A stretch of DNA of 64,000 nt, taken from Augochlora pura (taxonomy: Eukaryota; Arthropoda; Insecta; Hymenoptera; Halictidae). The notes under the pieces were generated by a model. The model ran no database searches. It had not been told where the DNA came from and saw nothing but the letters and a program-made list of their open reading frames with translations. Where the stretch lies: assembly GCF_028453695.1 (NCBI RefSeq), contig NC_135773.1, forward strand, positions 2,170,001 to 2,234,000, given 5' to 3'. Positions 46,979 to 57,420 of the stretch are shown in pieces; the stretch's first letter is position 1, and each line of letters opens with the position of its first letter. The position numbers and the translations under genes were made by a program.

Positions 46979-47218
46979 TTAATCCCTTGATGTACCATTT
47001 TCTTCACAGTCACCGCGATTAGGGATTTTTCAATTGGCACAATTGGGACAGAATATTAATGTTTATTCCGTGCCTGAATTTACTCGAATGCTTAAATATT
47101 AATAACAAGAGATTAGAATTTTATACTAACTTTAGAGAAGAGAATATCCATATTTAATTATTTGTTGCCAGCAATTTCCATCACGAGTGGGACTCGTCAA
47201 AGTACGGCAAGGGGTTAA
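46979..47218 (-). mobile_element. TTAA MITE family C, copy 2 (inverted)
   Basis: 240 bp with TTAA at 46979-46982 and 47215-47218. Read inverted it starts TTAACCCCTTGCCGTACTTT and follows 60350-60562 through the GAATTTACT and CTTGTTATTAATATTTAAG blocks. A hairpin ACGAGT-GGG-ACTCGT lies at 47183-47197. Non-coding. Confidence 0.8.
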
Positions 47219-47747
47219 AACTTGTACATTTCTAATGCGATGCAACGGTGCAAGAATATTTCGGCTGAAATTACTATAAATTCTTAACGCGGCCAGGACC
47301 GTTACATCCGCTGTACCAGCAGCAAAAGGTGGCATCGTTGTTGATCAGCCGAACGATCCATCGTGGGTAGGAAAAACAGCTGATTCCAGCCGGGGGAGCA
47401 GTAGTGTTTTTGCAAGGGGTTGAATCCCGCGGCCCTCCGGGCTGCTGTAGGTGTAAAGGGGAAGTCTACGAGGCGTAGACCTGGCTAAGGATTTGTTACG
47501 CAAACATCATCGTGGCGCTACGATAACAAATCACTACGTGTTGACTTCCACCACTATTCGAACGATCGAGCCCGGTCGCCTCTGAATCCTCGGCCTCTGT
47601 TTTCACTGCGTCACGAATCAGATTTCCGGATTCCTGATAAAGCCTTCCGACAATATTCGACAAACGTTTTCGATTCCCTCTGTTTTCATCTCTCTGTACG
47701 TTCCAATAGCTGCGCTTTTTGTCAACCAAAATATATCTCTACCGCGG
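47219..47747. other. Segment between family C and the assembly gap
   Basis: Moderate CpG content. Contains a perfect hairpin GTCTACG-AGG-CGTAGAC at 47464-47480 and, on the minus strand, the open frame called separately. The sequence ends at the N run. Confidence 0.5.
47496..47738 (-). CDS. Unrecognised open frame abutting the assembly gap
   Basis: A minus-strand frame open from about 47738 reads YILVDKKRSYWNVQRDENRG, continues with a mixed polar helix-like stretch (NIVGRLYQESGNLIRDAVKT) and an acidic part (EAEDSEATGLD), then stops. There is no ATG start. A TAG just upstream could be a splice acceptor, and CAAC-AC-GTAGTG near 47540 could be a donor. The composition is less low-complexity than in other frames here. 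It could be a short exon, a fragment of a mobile-element protein, or chance. No family recognised. Confidence 0.2.
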   Translation of the reverse strand, partial: RYILVDKKRSYWNVQRDENRGNRKRLSNIVGRLYQESGNLIRDAVKTEAEDSEATGLDRSNSGGSQHVVICYRSATMMFA

Positions 47748-47847
47748 NNNNNNNNNNNNNNNNNNNNNNNNNNNNNNNNNNNNNNNNNNNNNNNNNNNNN
47801 NNNNNNNNNNNNNNNNNNNNNNNNNNNNNNNNNNNNNNNNNNNNNNN
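47748..47847. other. Assembly gap (100 N)
   Basis: Exactly 100 consecutive N, the usual placeholder for a gap of unknown size. Distances across it are not reliable. Confidence 0.98.
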
Positions 47848-48190
47848 AATTAATTGTCTGCCATAATTACTAGACTGTGGATTCAATGCATGTATGTAAA
47901 TAATTTAAATGTAAATAATTAAAAAAATGTAAATAATTTAAAAAATCTGAAAATTATTTAAGAGAGAAATAACGTTGCACTAGGCTTCTACGTCTTCGAA
48001 ATGAGTCAGATAATTTTTATTTTGCATAGAGTACCTTAGTCTAATAATTACGTATTAACTAGTAACAGCTTCAAATCGCATTCAATTAAATACGCGTAAT
48101 ATAGTTAAGAAACTAGTACAGTTTCATTATAAAAAGAGTCCTCACTTTTTAGACACTGGTGATGCCCCATTCATGGTCGTTCTCCCCTAT
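47848..48190. repeat. Diverged repeat, related to 12411-12575, carrying a hAT-like MITE
   Basis: AATTGTCTGCCATAATTAC (left of the MITE) and GTATTAACTAGTAACAGC onward (right of it), including TAATATAGTTAAGAAACTAG and CCCCATTCATGGTCGTTCTC, correspond in order to 12411-12575. The left limit is hidden by the assembly gap. Nature unknown. Confidence 0.6.
47871..48043. mobile_element. hAT-like MITE, copy 5, with perfect 8-bp target duplication
   Basis: 173 bp, flanked on both sides by ATAATTAC (47863-47870 and 48044-48051). The left end TAGACTGTGGATTCAATGCA and right end (read inward TAGACTAAGGTACTCTATGC) are inverted copies. The related sequence at 12411-12575 has a single ATAACTAC at this point and no insert, which defines the ends. 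Strongest copy of the family. Non-coding, AT-rich. Confidence 0.8.
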
Positions 48191-50890
48191 ACGTATCAGC
48201 GCGGATCTATGACCCGTAGATCGCTCTGACCCGGATGTAGAAGAAGCGGCGACTTTGTATTAAAAGGCGCGTTCCACCCCCGGCGATCGCCGCGATTCCA
48301 AGGACATAACAATAGCGTCGAGTGAAAGATTAATCCGCGGGAGTTCTCAGGATCGGCCGCGATAAAACTTCCATCGAGATCCGAGGAAAAGAAGAGTTCC
48401 TCCCGTGACCTGCTCGTAAAAGCAACGCTTCATCGCCTCCGCTCTGTTTTTACGGCGTGTCGGACACGGTTTATATGGTAATCGAGCATTAGCTCTCTCT
48501 CTCTCTCTCTCTCTCTTCCGATGTGTCGATAGCGAGGAATAAAAGTCGGATGCCCGATGAGAAATCGTTACCTGCCGCCGACACGCGAATCGATTTGCCT
48601 TTCTCACCTAGTAAACGCGGGTAAAACCTGATATGCGAACGGTGATCACCGATACGCGGAACGAACGCGACGCATTCGGTGTTTTCGTGGATCAGCCGAG
48701 AAATATCGGGTTTCTTTGTAAATGATATCAACATTATCAAAATGTTTTAATGCAAATGGATGCGATGATCTTTTTTCCAAATACAATCGGACAGAATTTT
48801 TTTGTAAAACTGCGACGCTCTCAGTTACCTTAATCCTTTGCGTTATGATTAATTTCTCAGCTATATTGTGTTGCAGTTCTTTTTAATTTAGCACCTGACA
48901 TCTCGCAAGAGATTCATATTGGCTGACAAGATAATACAATCCATATCAAATTTTTAACAGTGTGTACCAAATAATATGGTACATTAAATATATTGAATTA
49001 TATTACATTTAATATATTGAATTATATTACATTGAATAAAACAAATAACTAAATTCGTAGATCACAATTTTTGAGAAATGAGGATAGACGTAAATACATC
49101 TTTACATTTCGAGAACATTTAATCTTCGTCTAAACAGAATAAGTAGTTATCTCTAGGAATATAAATACTTTCTGTTCATAAATAGTAATAAATAATTTTT
49201 TCATTCACTTGCTACACCAATACAATGTGGTTTCTTTTTTTAAGAAAAATAAAGATATTGAAATCACGGAACCTAATAAACTTGAACATAAATCTCATAA
49301 AAAATGAGTTTCCTGATATATAAAGATAGAAATTTTGTTTTATATTAAATATGACCCAGCTTCGGCATTTATCCCGATGATCAAATTCCTACAAAAGCTA
49401 TGAAACGTTCTAAACTCAAAAGGATTGCTTCTAACATGAAACAACAATGCACAGCAAGGATCAAAGAAGCACATTTACAGACAAGTCCATTCTTCGTCTC
49501 CGAACACTTTTGAATATTGTAGCCAGATTATTTATGCCCGCATTAGAAATCGTTCGTGCTGCATTATTTACAAAAAGAGCCGCGGGATAGAGCGCTATGT
49601 GGGATCGCCGCCGATGGAAAACCAGGTCAGACCGAGGAACCAATAACATCTGGCATTAATACGTGATACAGCGGTCCATTAGGAAGATTCAGTGCGATTC
49701 AAGAACCAATGGAAAGAAACGGAAATCGGAGTAGAAAGGAAGGCGGAAGCACCATCGCGATTGGAAGTGGTGAGGCCAAGATCGATAAGAATCGGACTTT
49801 TGCCGGCACGGGCAGGGGGGGGGGGGGGGGGGGGCTGCGGCCAAGGGAAAATGGAAGAGAAACGTAGAACGGGGGGAAGGATACGGGAGGGCCACAGATA
49901 TTCCCTTGAGTTAGCCGCTGCGAAATGCGATAACATCTTAACTGCCTTTGCTCCACGCATTGCTCGGGCTCGGCCCCACAAGTCGTTCCGGATACAAAAG
50001 AAATTGTTGCTCTGCAATCGAATTGTCTCCGGCCGGACTACTCGGCCGATGACGTTTGTAAAAGGATGGTCAGCTTAATGCTCAACATTAGGACTACCGA
50101 AGATTGTCTACCGGACGAGTACAATTTCCTTTTGAAAGAAACAAATCATGTTCAGAAAAAGCTATGTCTTGAATGCTACGGCATTTCATGCATTTTTATA
50201 TATATTTTATATGTAGAATAAAATACACCGATTCCTTGGACGCTTTTGTTAGCTATGTTTAAAACACACGTTTCTAAAACTACCAGCTGACACATGATTT
50301 ATTTCCACCGCAAAACGGTATTTCTTCCGCGGTATTGTGCAACTCGGGACGCTTCGGAGCAACGAAAGTTATTTCAACTTTTATTTCGCGCCCGACGGCC
50401 GGAGACAAAGAGAGGCAGGGTCGCGGGAGTGACGCGGACATATGGTATTTATATTGTATGTATACTGCGCAAAAGGACTCGTTTGTTTTGATTTTGTCTT
50501 GCTCGCGGGTCCTTTTCTTCTCTCTCAAAGTCCTGCGAACACCGTCAGAATGGAAATCCTGAATCCTCGGTTCTGACCAGAATCAGATCAACTCCCCGGG
50601 TAAAATCGAAAGAGCACCGATAATCTGTTTTTGCTCCAAGTAATTGCTCCAAATTTCGGTGACACGCTCGACGAGCGCATTGTTTCATGTTTCGTACAGA
50701 TAGCGATGCCGAGGGTAGGAATTATAGATACTTCGACGTTCGTGCTTCGCGAATAGTTTGATCCCCTGCCGCAGGAATTTGGACGGTGGTTTCTGTGCCA
50801 TTCGATAAACCGTGCAAGAAAGGCAAGCGAGATTTCATATCGTAAAATAAACTTGTATCCTAATATATTATATTACATTACATTATATTA
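48191..50890. other. Gene-free segment
   Basis: CpG-moderate at 48200-48700 and 49460-50090, AT-rich elsewhere. A (CT)n run lies at 48490-48515, an AT-rich tandem duplication at about 48981-49031 and a G20 run at 49815-49834. Sequence from 48831 (TTAATCCTTTGCGTTATGAT) faintly resembles a family B end. No supported gene. Confidence 0.5.
49815..49834. repeat. Poly-G tract (20 G)
   Basis: Twenty consecutive G. It produces glycine- or proline-rich shadow frames on the two strands. Confidence 0.85.
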
Positions 50891-51314
50891 TTGGGTTGTT
50901 CGGAAAGTAATTTCGTTTTTTCCAACAAAGGATCTAATTTTTTCACAGCCAACTTTACACTTAACCCTTTTAGTGCCAAAGAACGATATATCGTTGTTGG
51001 CTACTTTCGAAAAAATATTGTTTTTTTAATATTTTCACTAAATAACAATTTCATTCAAATTCTTGCAATTTCTTGTCGAAACTTGATTAAACTACAATCA
51101 AACGAGTTTTGTACATTTCGTTCGAATACACGCGACTCTTTTGGTTGGCACTAAAAGGGTTAAGCTGCGTAATCATTATATACTTGGACAACTGTTATAG
51201 TAAGCCTTGTTTGTTAAAAATTTTGTTTGATTTTTTGCAACAGTTTTTGCTTAGTGATTTATCACGTTTCATTTCCACCAAAAAAAAGGCGAAATCACTT
51301 TCCGAACCACCCAA
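50891..51314. mobile_element. Mariner-type deletion derivative carrying a TTAA MITE
   Basis: TA is followed by TTGGGTTGTTCGGAAAGTAA. The right end, read inward TTGGGTGGTTCGGAAAGTGA, is then followed by TA. Without the nested MITE (50961-51163) about 220 bp remain, so no transposase gene is present. It is embedded in TATTATAT-type simple repeats on both sides (about 50863-50890 and 51313-51395). Confidence 0.85.
50961..51163. mobile_element. TTAA MITE family E, nested in a mariner derivative
   Basis: 203 bp with TTAA at both edges and perfect ends TTAACCCTTTTAGTGCCAA. A perfect 14-base palindrome AACGATATATCGTT lies at 50982-50995, 17 bp inside the left target site. Non-coding. Younger than the mariner it sits in. 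Confidence 0.9.
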
Positions 51315-51716
51315 TATATTATATCACATCATAGCATATTATATTACAACATAGCATATTATATTACACCACATCATACTATATTATATAATATTCGTAC
51401 ATGCCACTCTAAAACCTGTTAGAACACTGTTCTCGCGTAGCATGTACTTACTCCACACGCCACAATAAGCCGGCCACAAATCGACTCACAATTTTACTAG
51501 GGAATTGATCGCAAATGTTCCAAGTCGATACAAAAAAAATAAGAAAATATTTTGCCCATGTCCGAAGTAACTCAGACTTTCTTATTACGCGTTTTCAATT
51601 ACCGGTGCTGTCGGTCTGCCTGAGGCGCAACACGTACTCCGACGTAGTCGAAGGAACGATCTTGACAGAGGCCATTCTTTCTCGCCAGCGTTTCCGGTGG
51701 TATTCCCCGATATATA
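51315..51716. other. Gene-free spacer
   Basis: Begins with an AT-rich array of CATATTATATTACA-like units to about 51395, followed by unremarkable AT-rich sequence. The 81-codon frame from 51515 runs into the Tc1-like end and is not supported. Confidence 0.5.
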
Positions 51717-52311
51717 CAGTGGCCCGCAAAAGTGTTCGCACACCATTTAAAACGCAATAACTTTTTTCGAACTGAACTAAACGATTTGAACTTTGTTTTA
51801 GACGATAGAGGCACCTGTCTGCTAGACAAACACTAAAATCTACGAAAGACGGTTTTTAACACTTTACCGATCGGTAGACTATAAATCGATTTTTGACTGC
51901 GAACGATAACCTGTAAATCGGTTGTCATGGTAACCAATAATTTAATATCTATTATTGAGAGAAATGTGTTAGAATGTACTACCGTTAGCTTCAATGCTGT
52001 TATATAATTTTTTAAATATCAAATATCTTTCGCGATTAATAAAATGAATAAAATCAAGATAGAAACGAAAATGTGACATTGAGGTAAATTTTTACGACCG
52101 GGTCGCTAAAGTGTTAAGTTTTTGTTCTAGACTCGGATGGGTAAGTTAAATGAACTTACTATTTTTGGCATTCCAAGCAATAGCCAAATTAAAAAGAAAA
52201 TCATAGTCATCGTCTAGTAGATAGTTTTTAATATTTATAAAAGTCATTTAGTCCAGTTTAGAAAAAGTTATTGAGCTTTAAAAGGTGCGCGAACACTTTT
52301 GTGGGCCACTG
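51717..52311. mobile_element. Tc1/mariner-type element, non-autonomous, carrying a TTAA MITE
   Basis: TA-flanked element with long inverted ends of about 50 bp. The left is CAGTGGCCCGCAAAAGTGTT and the right, read inward, CAGTGGCCCACAAAAGTGTT, both continuing to ATAACTTTTT. The CAGTG start and TA target are typical of Tc1-like elements. After removing the nested element (51856-52117) about 333 bp remain and no transposase is visible. Confidence 0.85.
51856..52117. mobile_element. TTAA MITE family F, nested in the Tc1-like element
   Basis: 262 bp with TTAA duplicates. Ends TTAACACTTTACCGATCGGT and, read inward, TTAACACTTTAGCGACCCGG. A perfect 12-base palindrome TACCGATCGGTA lies at 51865-51876, 5 bp inside the target site. 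Non-coding. Confidence 0.8.
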
Positions 52312-52431
52312 TAAGACGGCGGGGTAGCAAGAAGGATGGCAGGCAACGACCGGCCAACGAACGAGCGAACGAACGAGTATCGGGACCGTCACGTAGTGCC
52401 TCCGCTCCGTCACGAAAACTCGTCATCCGGT

Positions 52432-52469
52432 GGGAACGGAAACGGGAACGGAAACGGGAACGAAAACGG
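52432..52469. repeat. 12-bp tandem repeat, three units
   Basis: GGGAACGGAAAC repeated about three times, ending GGGAACGAAAAC. Confidence 0.8.
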
Positions 52470-53516
52470 GGGAGGAAAACGCGGGTAGGAAAAAGGAGAG
52501 CTCCGCGTCGGCCAAAGAAGAAAGAATTTAGCACGCAACGTCTCCCTTTCTCACCGCCATCCGAGAACCGCGCATCTGCCCCGTCGCTCCGCTCCGCGCC
52601 GCGCCGCGCCGTCTGCGGTGCAGGATTGTCAAATGCGCGGAAAAGGCTTGCCACGTCCTAGCCTGAGAGATAGTCCACGTGCGCCGCCGAGACTTCCGGT
52701 AACCGAGAGTGCCGGCAAAATAGAAGAGACTCCTTTGAATCTCCGTTCAACGAAAAATCAGCCCGCTCCCAGAAGGATGTCGCGAGCGCGGATATTGGTT
52801 TCTGTCGCCGAGCACGATGTTTCCATTATTCTCCGTGAAATATGAAATGATCGACGCCCGAATTATAATACCACCAACGAAATGTGACTCTACCCAACCA
52901 GTTTTATAATGCGAGAAATAGGTTTATCGTATCCATGGACATTCTCGTATTTTTCTTTCTACAATCGATCGATTATTTTGATCAATTCTAATAGAGAATA
53001 TTCGCGACATAAAAACATAGAAAAAGAATCTTGAAAAATATTAATATCAAATTGGGAAAAGTAGACCATCATCTTCGGGATAACGGATTACGCGAATGAG
53101 ATTAGTCGATCCGATTACTCGAATAGAAAGTAGGGCTTATTTGAATTCAGGAAAATGTGGTCGGGCTTGAGCAAAAAGTTGCGATTGCAATTTGGTTAAC
53201 GTGGATGATATCGTGTCTAAAAATATGGCAGAGATTCGACGCGGTTTTCACATCTCGCTTTACCTCCGGGTTTCGTCCTCCAAGAAAAGAGACTTTCAGA
53301 GTTAATTATTTGTGGTTCCATCATATTAATCTTCCAACGTTGCCTCGGTTTGACATCAAGGGACAGATTGGACTGTAGAAATGATCGAGGATCTTTAGAA
53401 ATCTCCTTCGTCAATTTCATAATGTATCACACATGTAGAGATAGAGTTGAACAAATAGTAATTTGGGTTTAACGATTGACAATTGTAACAATATTTATAC
53501 AAATTTAACTCGTGCA

Positions 53517-53618
53517 AATAATTCTAAATAATTCTGAATAATTCTAAATAATTCTGAATAATTCTAAATGATTCTAAGTTATTCTAAATGATTCTAAGTT
53601 ACCCTAAATTATTTTAAA
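53517..53618. repeat. 10-bp AT-rich tandem repeat
   Basis: About ten units of AATAATTCTA/G. The first units alternate A and G at the last position, so there is also a 20-bp higher-order period. Later units drift (ATGATTCTAA, GTTATTCTAA). Confidence 0.85.
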
Positions 53619-55250
53619 TTATTATAGATCAATTGTAATAACTAACGGATGAGAATCATTGACCATTAATCGGATCGCTTCCCGCCCAGCTCTGTGAACA
53701 GATACAACTTGAACTCGTCGACGATCGACTGAGGGAAATTGGCGTTTTGCTGGGAAAAGTACTCGATCGGAAAACATTTTAATTTTTCGGTGTCCCCTTG
53801 TAAATCGCGCCGGGCGGAAAGTTTTGTTTGAGGCGACTGTCCAAACATTTATTTCAGAAGGTCGGCCTCCGCAACAGAGGATTCTCGGCGAGAGAAATAA
53901 AGAGAAAGAGAGAAAGAGAGAGAGGAAAAGAGAGAGAGAGAGAGAGAGCCCGGGTTTCCTGGGATCTCGTTTGTGTTTGCGCGCGGCTCCTGGAAGGTAG
54001 GAAACGAGTTCGGCGAAAGTTAGACGAAGAAGGGGGATTGCTTCAGTCTCCGCACAGCGAAAAGTTCGTCGATCCCCGAGAGGTACGGGAATCTGCGTTC
54101 TTAGCCGAAGACGTTTCTATTGAAAGCTTTCTTTTCGGGTCGCACCTGACGGATCGACTTATCGCAAGTTTTGTCGTTTCCCGTCCTACCGCGCGAAATG
54201 GACGAAAGGAACGCGATGGTTGCGTCGAGGAGTGGAGGGGGAGGGGGTGCGGGGCGGCTGCCGGGGGTTGAAAAGAAGAAGAAGAAGACGAAGAGGACGA
54301 AGACGAGGAAGAAGGGCGTGAACGAGTTCGGGAGAAAAAGCCGGCGGGTCTCATGGAATACGAATTCCCTGAATAAGAATAGGATCCGGATACTCAAGGT
54401 CGACGAGGAGCTAAGCTCGAGAAATAAAGTTAGTTAGGAACGGCGAGAAGGCGCAAAATATTCCGTTGAGATTGGAAGAATTCCAGAAATACTGGGGAAA
54501 CCGCGGCGCGGCCGCCGGTGCCCGTCGGCGAATAGATTAAAGATTAAAGAAGAGCCGGCGAGAGGATTTCAAGATTTTATTAAATATTCAACTATCCCCA
54601 TCCATAATATAGATATCGGTAATAGAAAAACTGCGGCGAAGTTGGTTATCTTCGAAACTTGGCCCCGCCGCGCGGAATTGAAAGTGAATCCGCATCTGCT
54701 GCAAGAACGAACTTCGAATATTCCTCGGGCACGATCGCGGAAATTCCATTTAAATATCTCCGTTAACAAGTTGTACCGTGCACTATGCCTACGATTTCGC
54801 TCTGTTCTGTACCTTTTATTTTTCATACGATTTTAACTGATATTTTCTAAATTTATATTTCTTACGCTGGTCTGAAGATATTCGGTCGAGTGCCGTGGAT
54901 TTACCTTGGTTCGTGTCTTCCTGAATAAGTTCATCATATGTGTAGAAAAAATTAACAAGGCTACAACAAGTAATTATATCTAGAATAAAAAAACCATTCG
55001 ACAGCTTTACCCAGAATTCGAAAACCAATGCGATTATTTCAAGATAAGATTAAAGAAGAAACCAACAGAAGATAAAGTCACCAACTCTGTCAAATTATCT
55101 CTGCTGCAACAGCTATCAAAATCTCGCAAAAAGGAAGCATGAATATTTTAAAGTATAATATATTGAATGAAAAGAATTGAATAAAGAAAATTCTCTAAAA
55201 ATACCTCTCGAAGCAATTAAACATTTATAAAAGAACAATCAAAAAGTAAT

Positions 55251-57420
55251 CATTTCGACTGATCTGGTAATTCTACTGTCGAGAACTGATTGCACCGCGA
55301 ATGTAATTTGCGACAACGACATGTAGCTCTCCCGGAAGCGAATTCAGCAACGTCGAAGAAAACCGGGGGATGGCCGGCAACGAGACTCTGAAGAACGCAA
55401 TGAATATTTGTAGGGCGGTGAACTTTCGCTTGCTCGCAGGGCAGAAATTTCGTCGAATTCCGTGCGCGGGGTCGAAGAGGTTCCGGGCTTAATTCCGCGA
55501 ATACGTCCGCTGGGCATAGCATCGGGGGATATTGACACGGGAGACCGGCCGCGTTCAACTTGTTGTAACACACACGGAGACCTCAGAGGTCCCGGGGGCG
55601 AAGGGCCCTACACGGCAACCTTGCCCCCCGTCGTAAAAATGCAAAGTGTTCCCGGCGAATAAAAAGCTTCCCCTGATCGGCGCGAACCTCATGAAACTTT
55701 CAGAAGAAACGACTACAGCGCCGACAGGAGAGCCGGCGCTGCGTACGGAATGCGTAGTCGATGTTCCTTCCTCCGCTCCGGCGCCATCTTCTTTATTTTT
55801 TCTCCGGCTCTGCCACCGCCTCCACCTCCTCTTCCTCCGGCAGCAGCAGCAGCAGCAGCAGCAGCAGGGTCCATTCTCCCTTCCGGAAGCGCGGGTTTCC
55901 GCTGCAACGCGTTACGTGACTGCGTTGATACTTTCCCGGCCGACAGTTTTACTCGAGCAGCTGTCCACTTCTTCGCGGTGTTTCCTTTTCCGAGTTTGCT
56001 TTCCTTCGCCTCGAGTCTCCTCTTTCCCCCGAGAGCGTTCGCCATTCGAGGGGCCCTTGCATTAATAAATGATCGAAGTTCCCCGCTGCCGAACGATAAT
56101 GCGAAACGATTGTTTCGAGTATTTTCCTTTCCCAGGGATTCGCCGCTCGAGCTCTCGGTCGATAACTCGACCGATAACTACCGGATGCTCGGGCTCTGGG
56201 ACAGCCGCCGCTGCCCTGCGGGGCCAGAAGCCACGCCCACTTCGCGCATTTTAACGAGAACCAAGTGGACGGCATCCAGTTGCTTCGTGTTCGATAGGCA
56301 GTGATCGAGCGACCTGTTTATCTCGATTTGGAGAACCTCCGAGAAAAGGATAGATTCATTTCCATTTAATTTCGTTTTATTTTTAATAGATTATTAATAC
56401 GATAGATCTAAGATCCATCGTTATTACATGGAATACTAGAACTTCTTCTCATTCCCAGAATAGTAAAAATATTCTGTTTACGTATAAATATAAGAAATAG
56501 AAAAAAATAACTTTTACATCGAAACCAATCATATGAAAAGTTCCATTTAGCTCCCGTTTCTGGATCCAGAGGCCACGCCTACTCGAAGCATTTTAATTAA
56601 TTTATTTCAATTTATTTAATTCGCGAAAAAAATCTTTCCATCCCAAGCATAATTACGTGAACGAAACGAAGAGCCGTCGTTCGGTCGTTTTCCGACGCGT
56701 ATTCAAAGAGCAATCTATTTATTTTGATTCGAAGAGTCGCGAGGAGAAGAATGGATCCTTAAATTTTCATCTCGCTCGCGGCGAGGAAAGCGAGCAGCAG
56801 GATTTGTCATCCGCGGCCAGATAACACCGGTCCCTTTCTTTTTTTTTTATGAAATCTTTCTTGCGACCCGCGAAATCCCTTCTCGCCGCGTTAGATAGAT
56901 ACGCGTGATTTAGTGACATTTCTTTTCCATCCGCTCCCGGTTTGATTTCTTTATTTTTCGCGGGGCGGGCGGGGAAGGGTTTGCTCGAGGAATACGGATC
57001 ACCTGCATTAACTTCAGTTTCTTGGAACCGGCGGATCCCAATCTATTATGGAATAAATCTTGTTTCGCGGTCGCGAGTGGCTAGAGTATTCGGTTTTTAT
57101 TCGGGTTATAAATGAAATCCAAGATAAAGAGGAGGAGCGGGCACGGGGGAGGTGGGGGGAGGGGGGGAGGGGAGGGGAGGTGGTGGTACGGTGGACGGAT
57201 AGAATAATATGCTCGGAAACATTTCGCCGAGAAACAATGGTGCTCATTTTAACATTGCTTTTATCGAGGTCTTTTATTATTTCAGAGATACTTTTTATTC
57301 TGTGAAACTGGCTTCTGTTACAACCTGCCGCGGAAGCTGGTGATGGGAAAGGTGGAAAAGCCTGTGCAAGGTGAAAATAGAGGAATCTGGTTTGCATTCG
57401 CTCCGAGAAAAAAAATTGAT
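55251..57420. other. Gene-free CpG-rich segment
   Basis: CpG-rich at 55260-56310 and 56640-57250, with a (CAG)9 tract at 55841-55867. The 184-codon plus frame (55750-56304) is proline/alanine-rich through that tract, and an antisense frame covers the same bases. No splice pattern or known domain was seen, so no gene is called. Confidence 0.5.
55841..55867. repeat. (CAG)9 microsatellite
   Basis: Nine CAG units preceded by CCACCTCCTCTTCCTCCGG. Gives Gln, Ala or Ser runs in different frames. I see no evidence that it is coding. Confidence 0.85.

Larger units (their letters stand above)
52312..55250. other. Gene-free segment, CpG-rich then AT-rich
   Basis: CpG-rich at 52310-52830 and 53820-54560. 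Contains a 12-bp tandem repeat (52432-52469), a GCGCC run (52594-52611), a 10-bp AT-rich tandem repeat (53517-53618) and GA repeats at about 53900-53950. Frames to 147 codons are Arg/Glu- or Gly-rich products of these repeats. Confidence 0.5.

Noticed and set aside
48831..48915. Another family B copy (TTAATCCTTTGCGTTATGAT)
   Set aside because: Similarity is limited to the first 20 or so bases and is not convincing in AT-rich DNA.
55750..56304. 184-codon frame through the CAG tract
   Set aside because: Proline/alanine low complexity from CCN and CAG repeats; antisense frame present; no domain.
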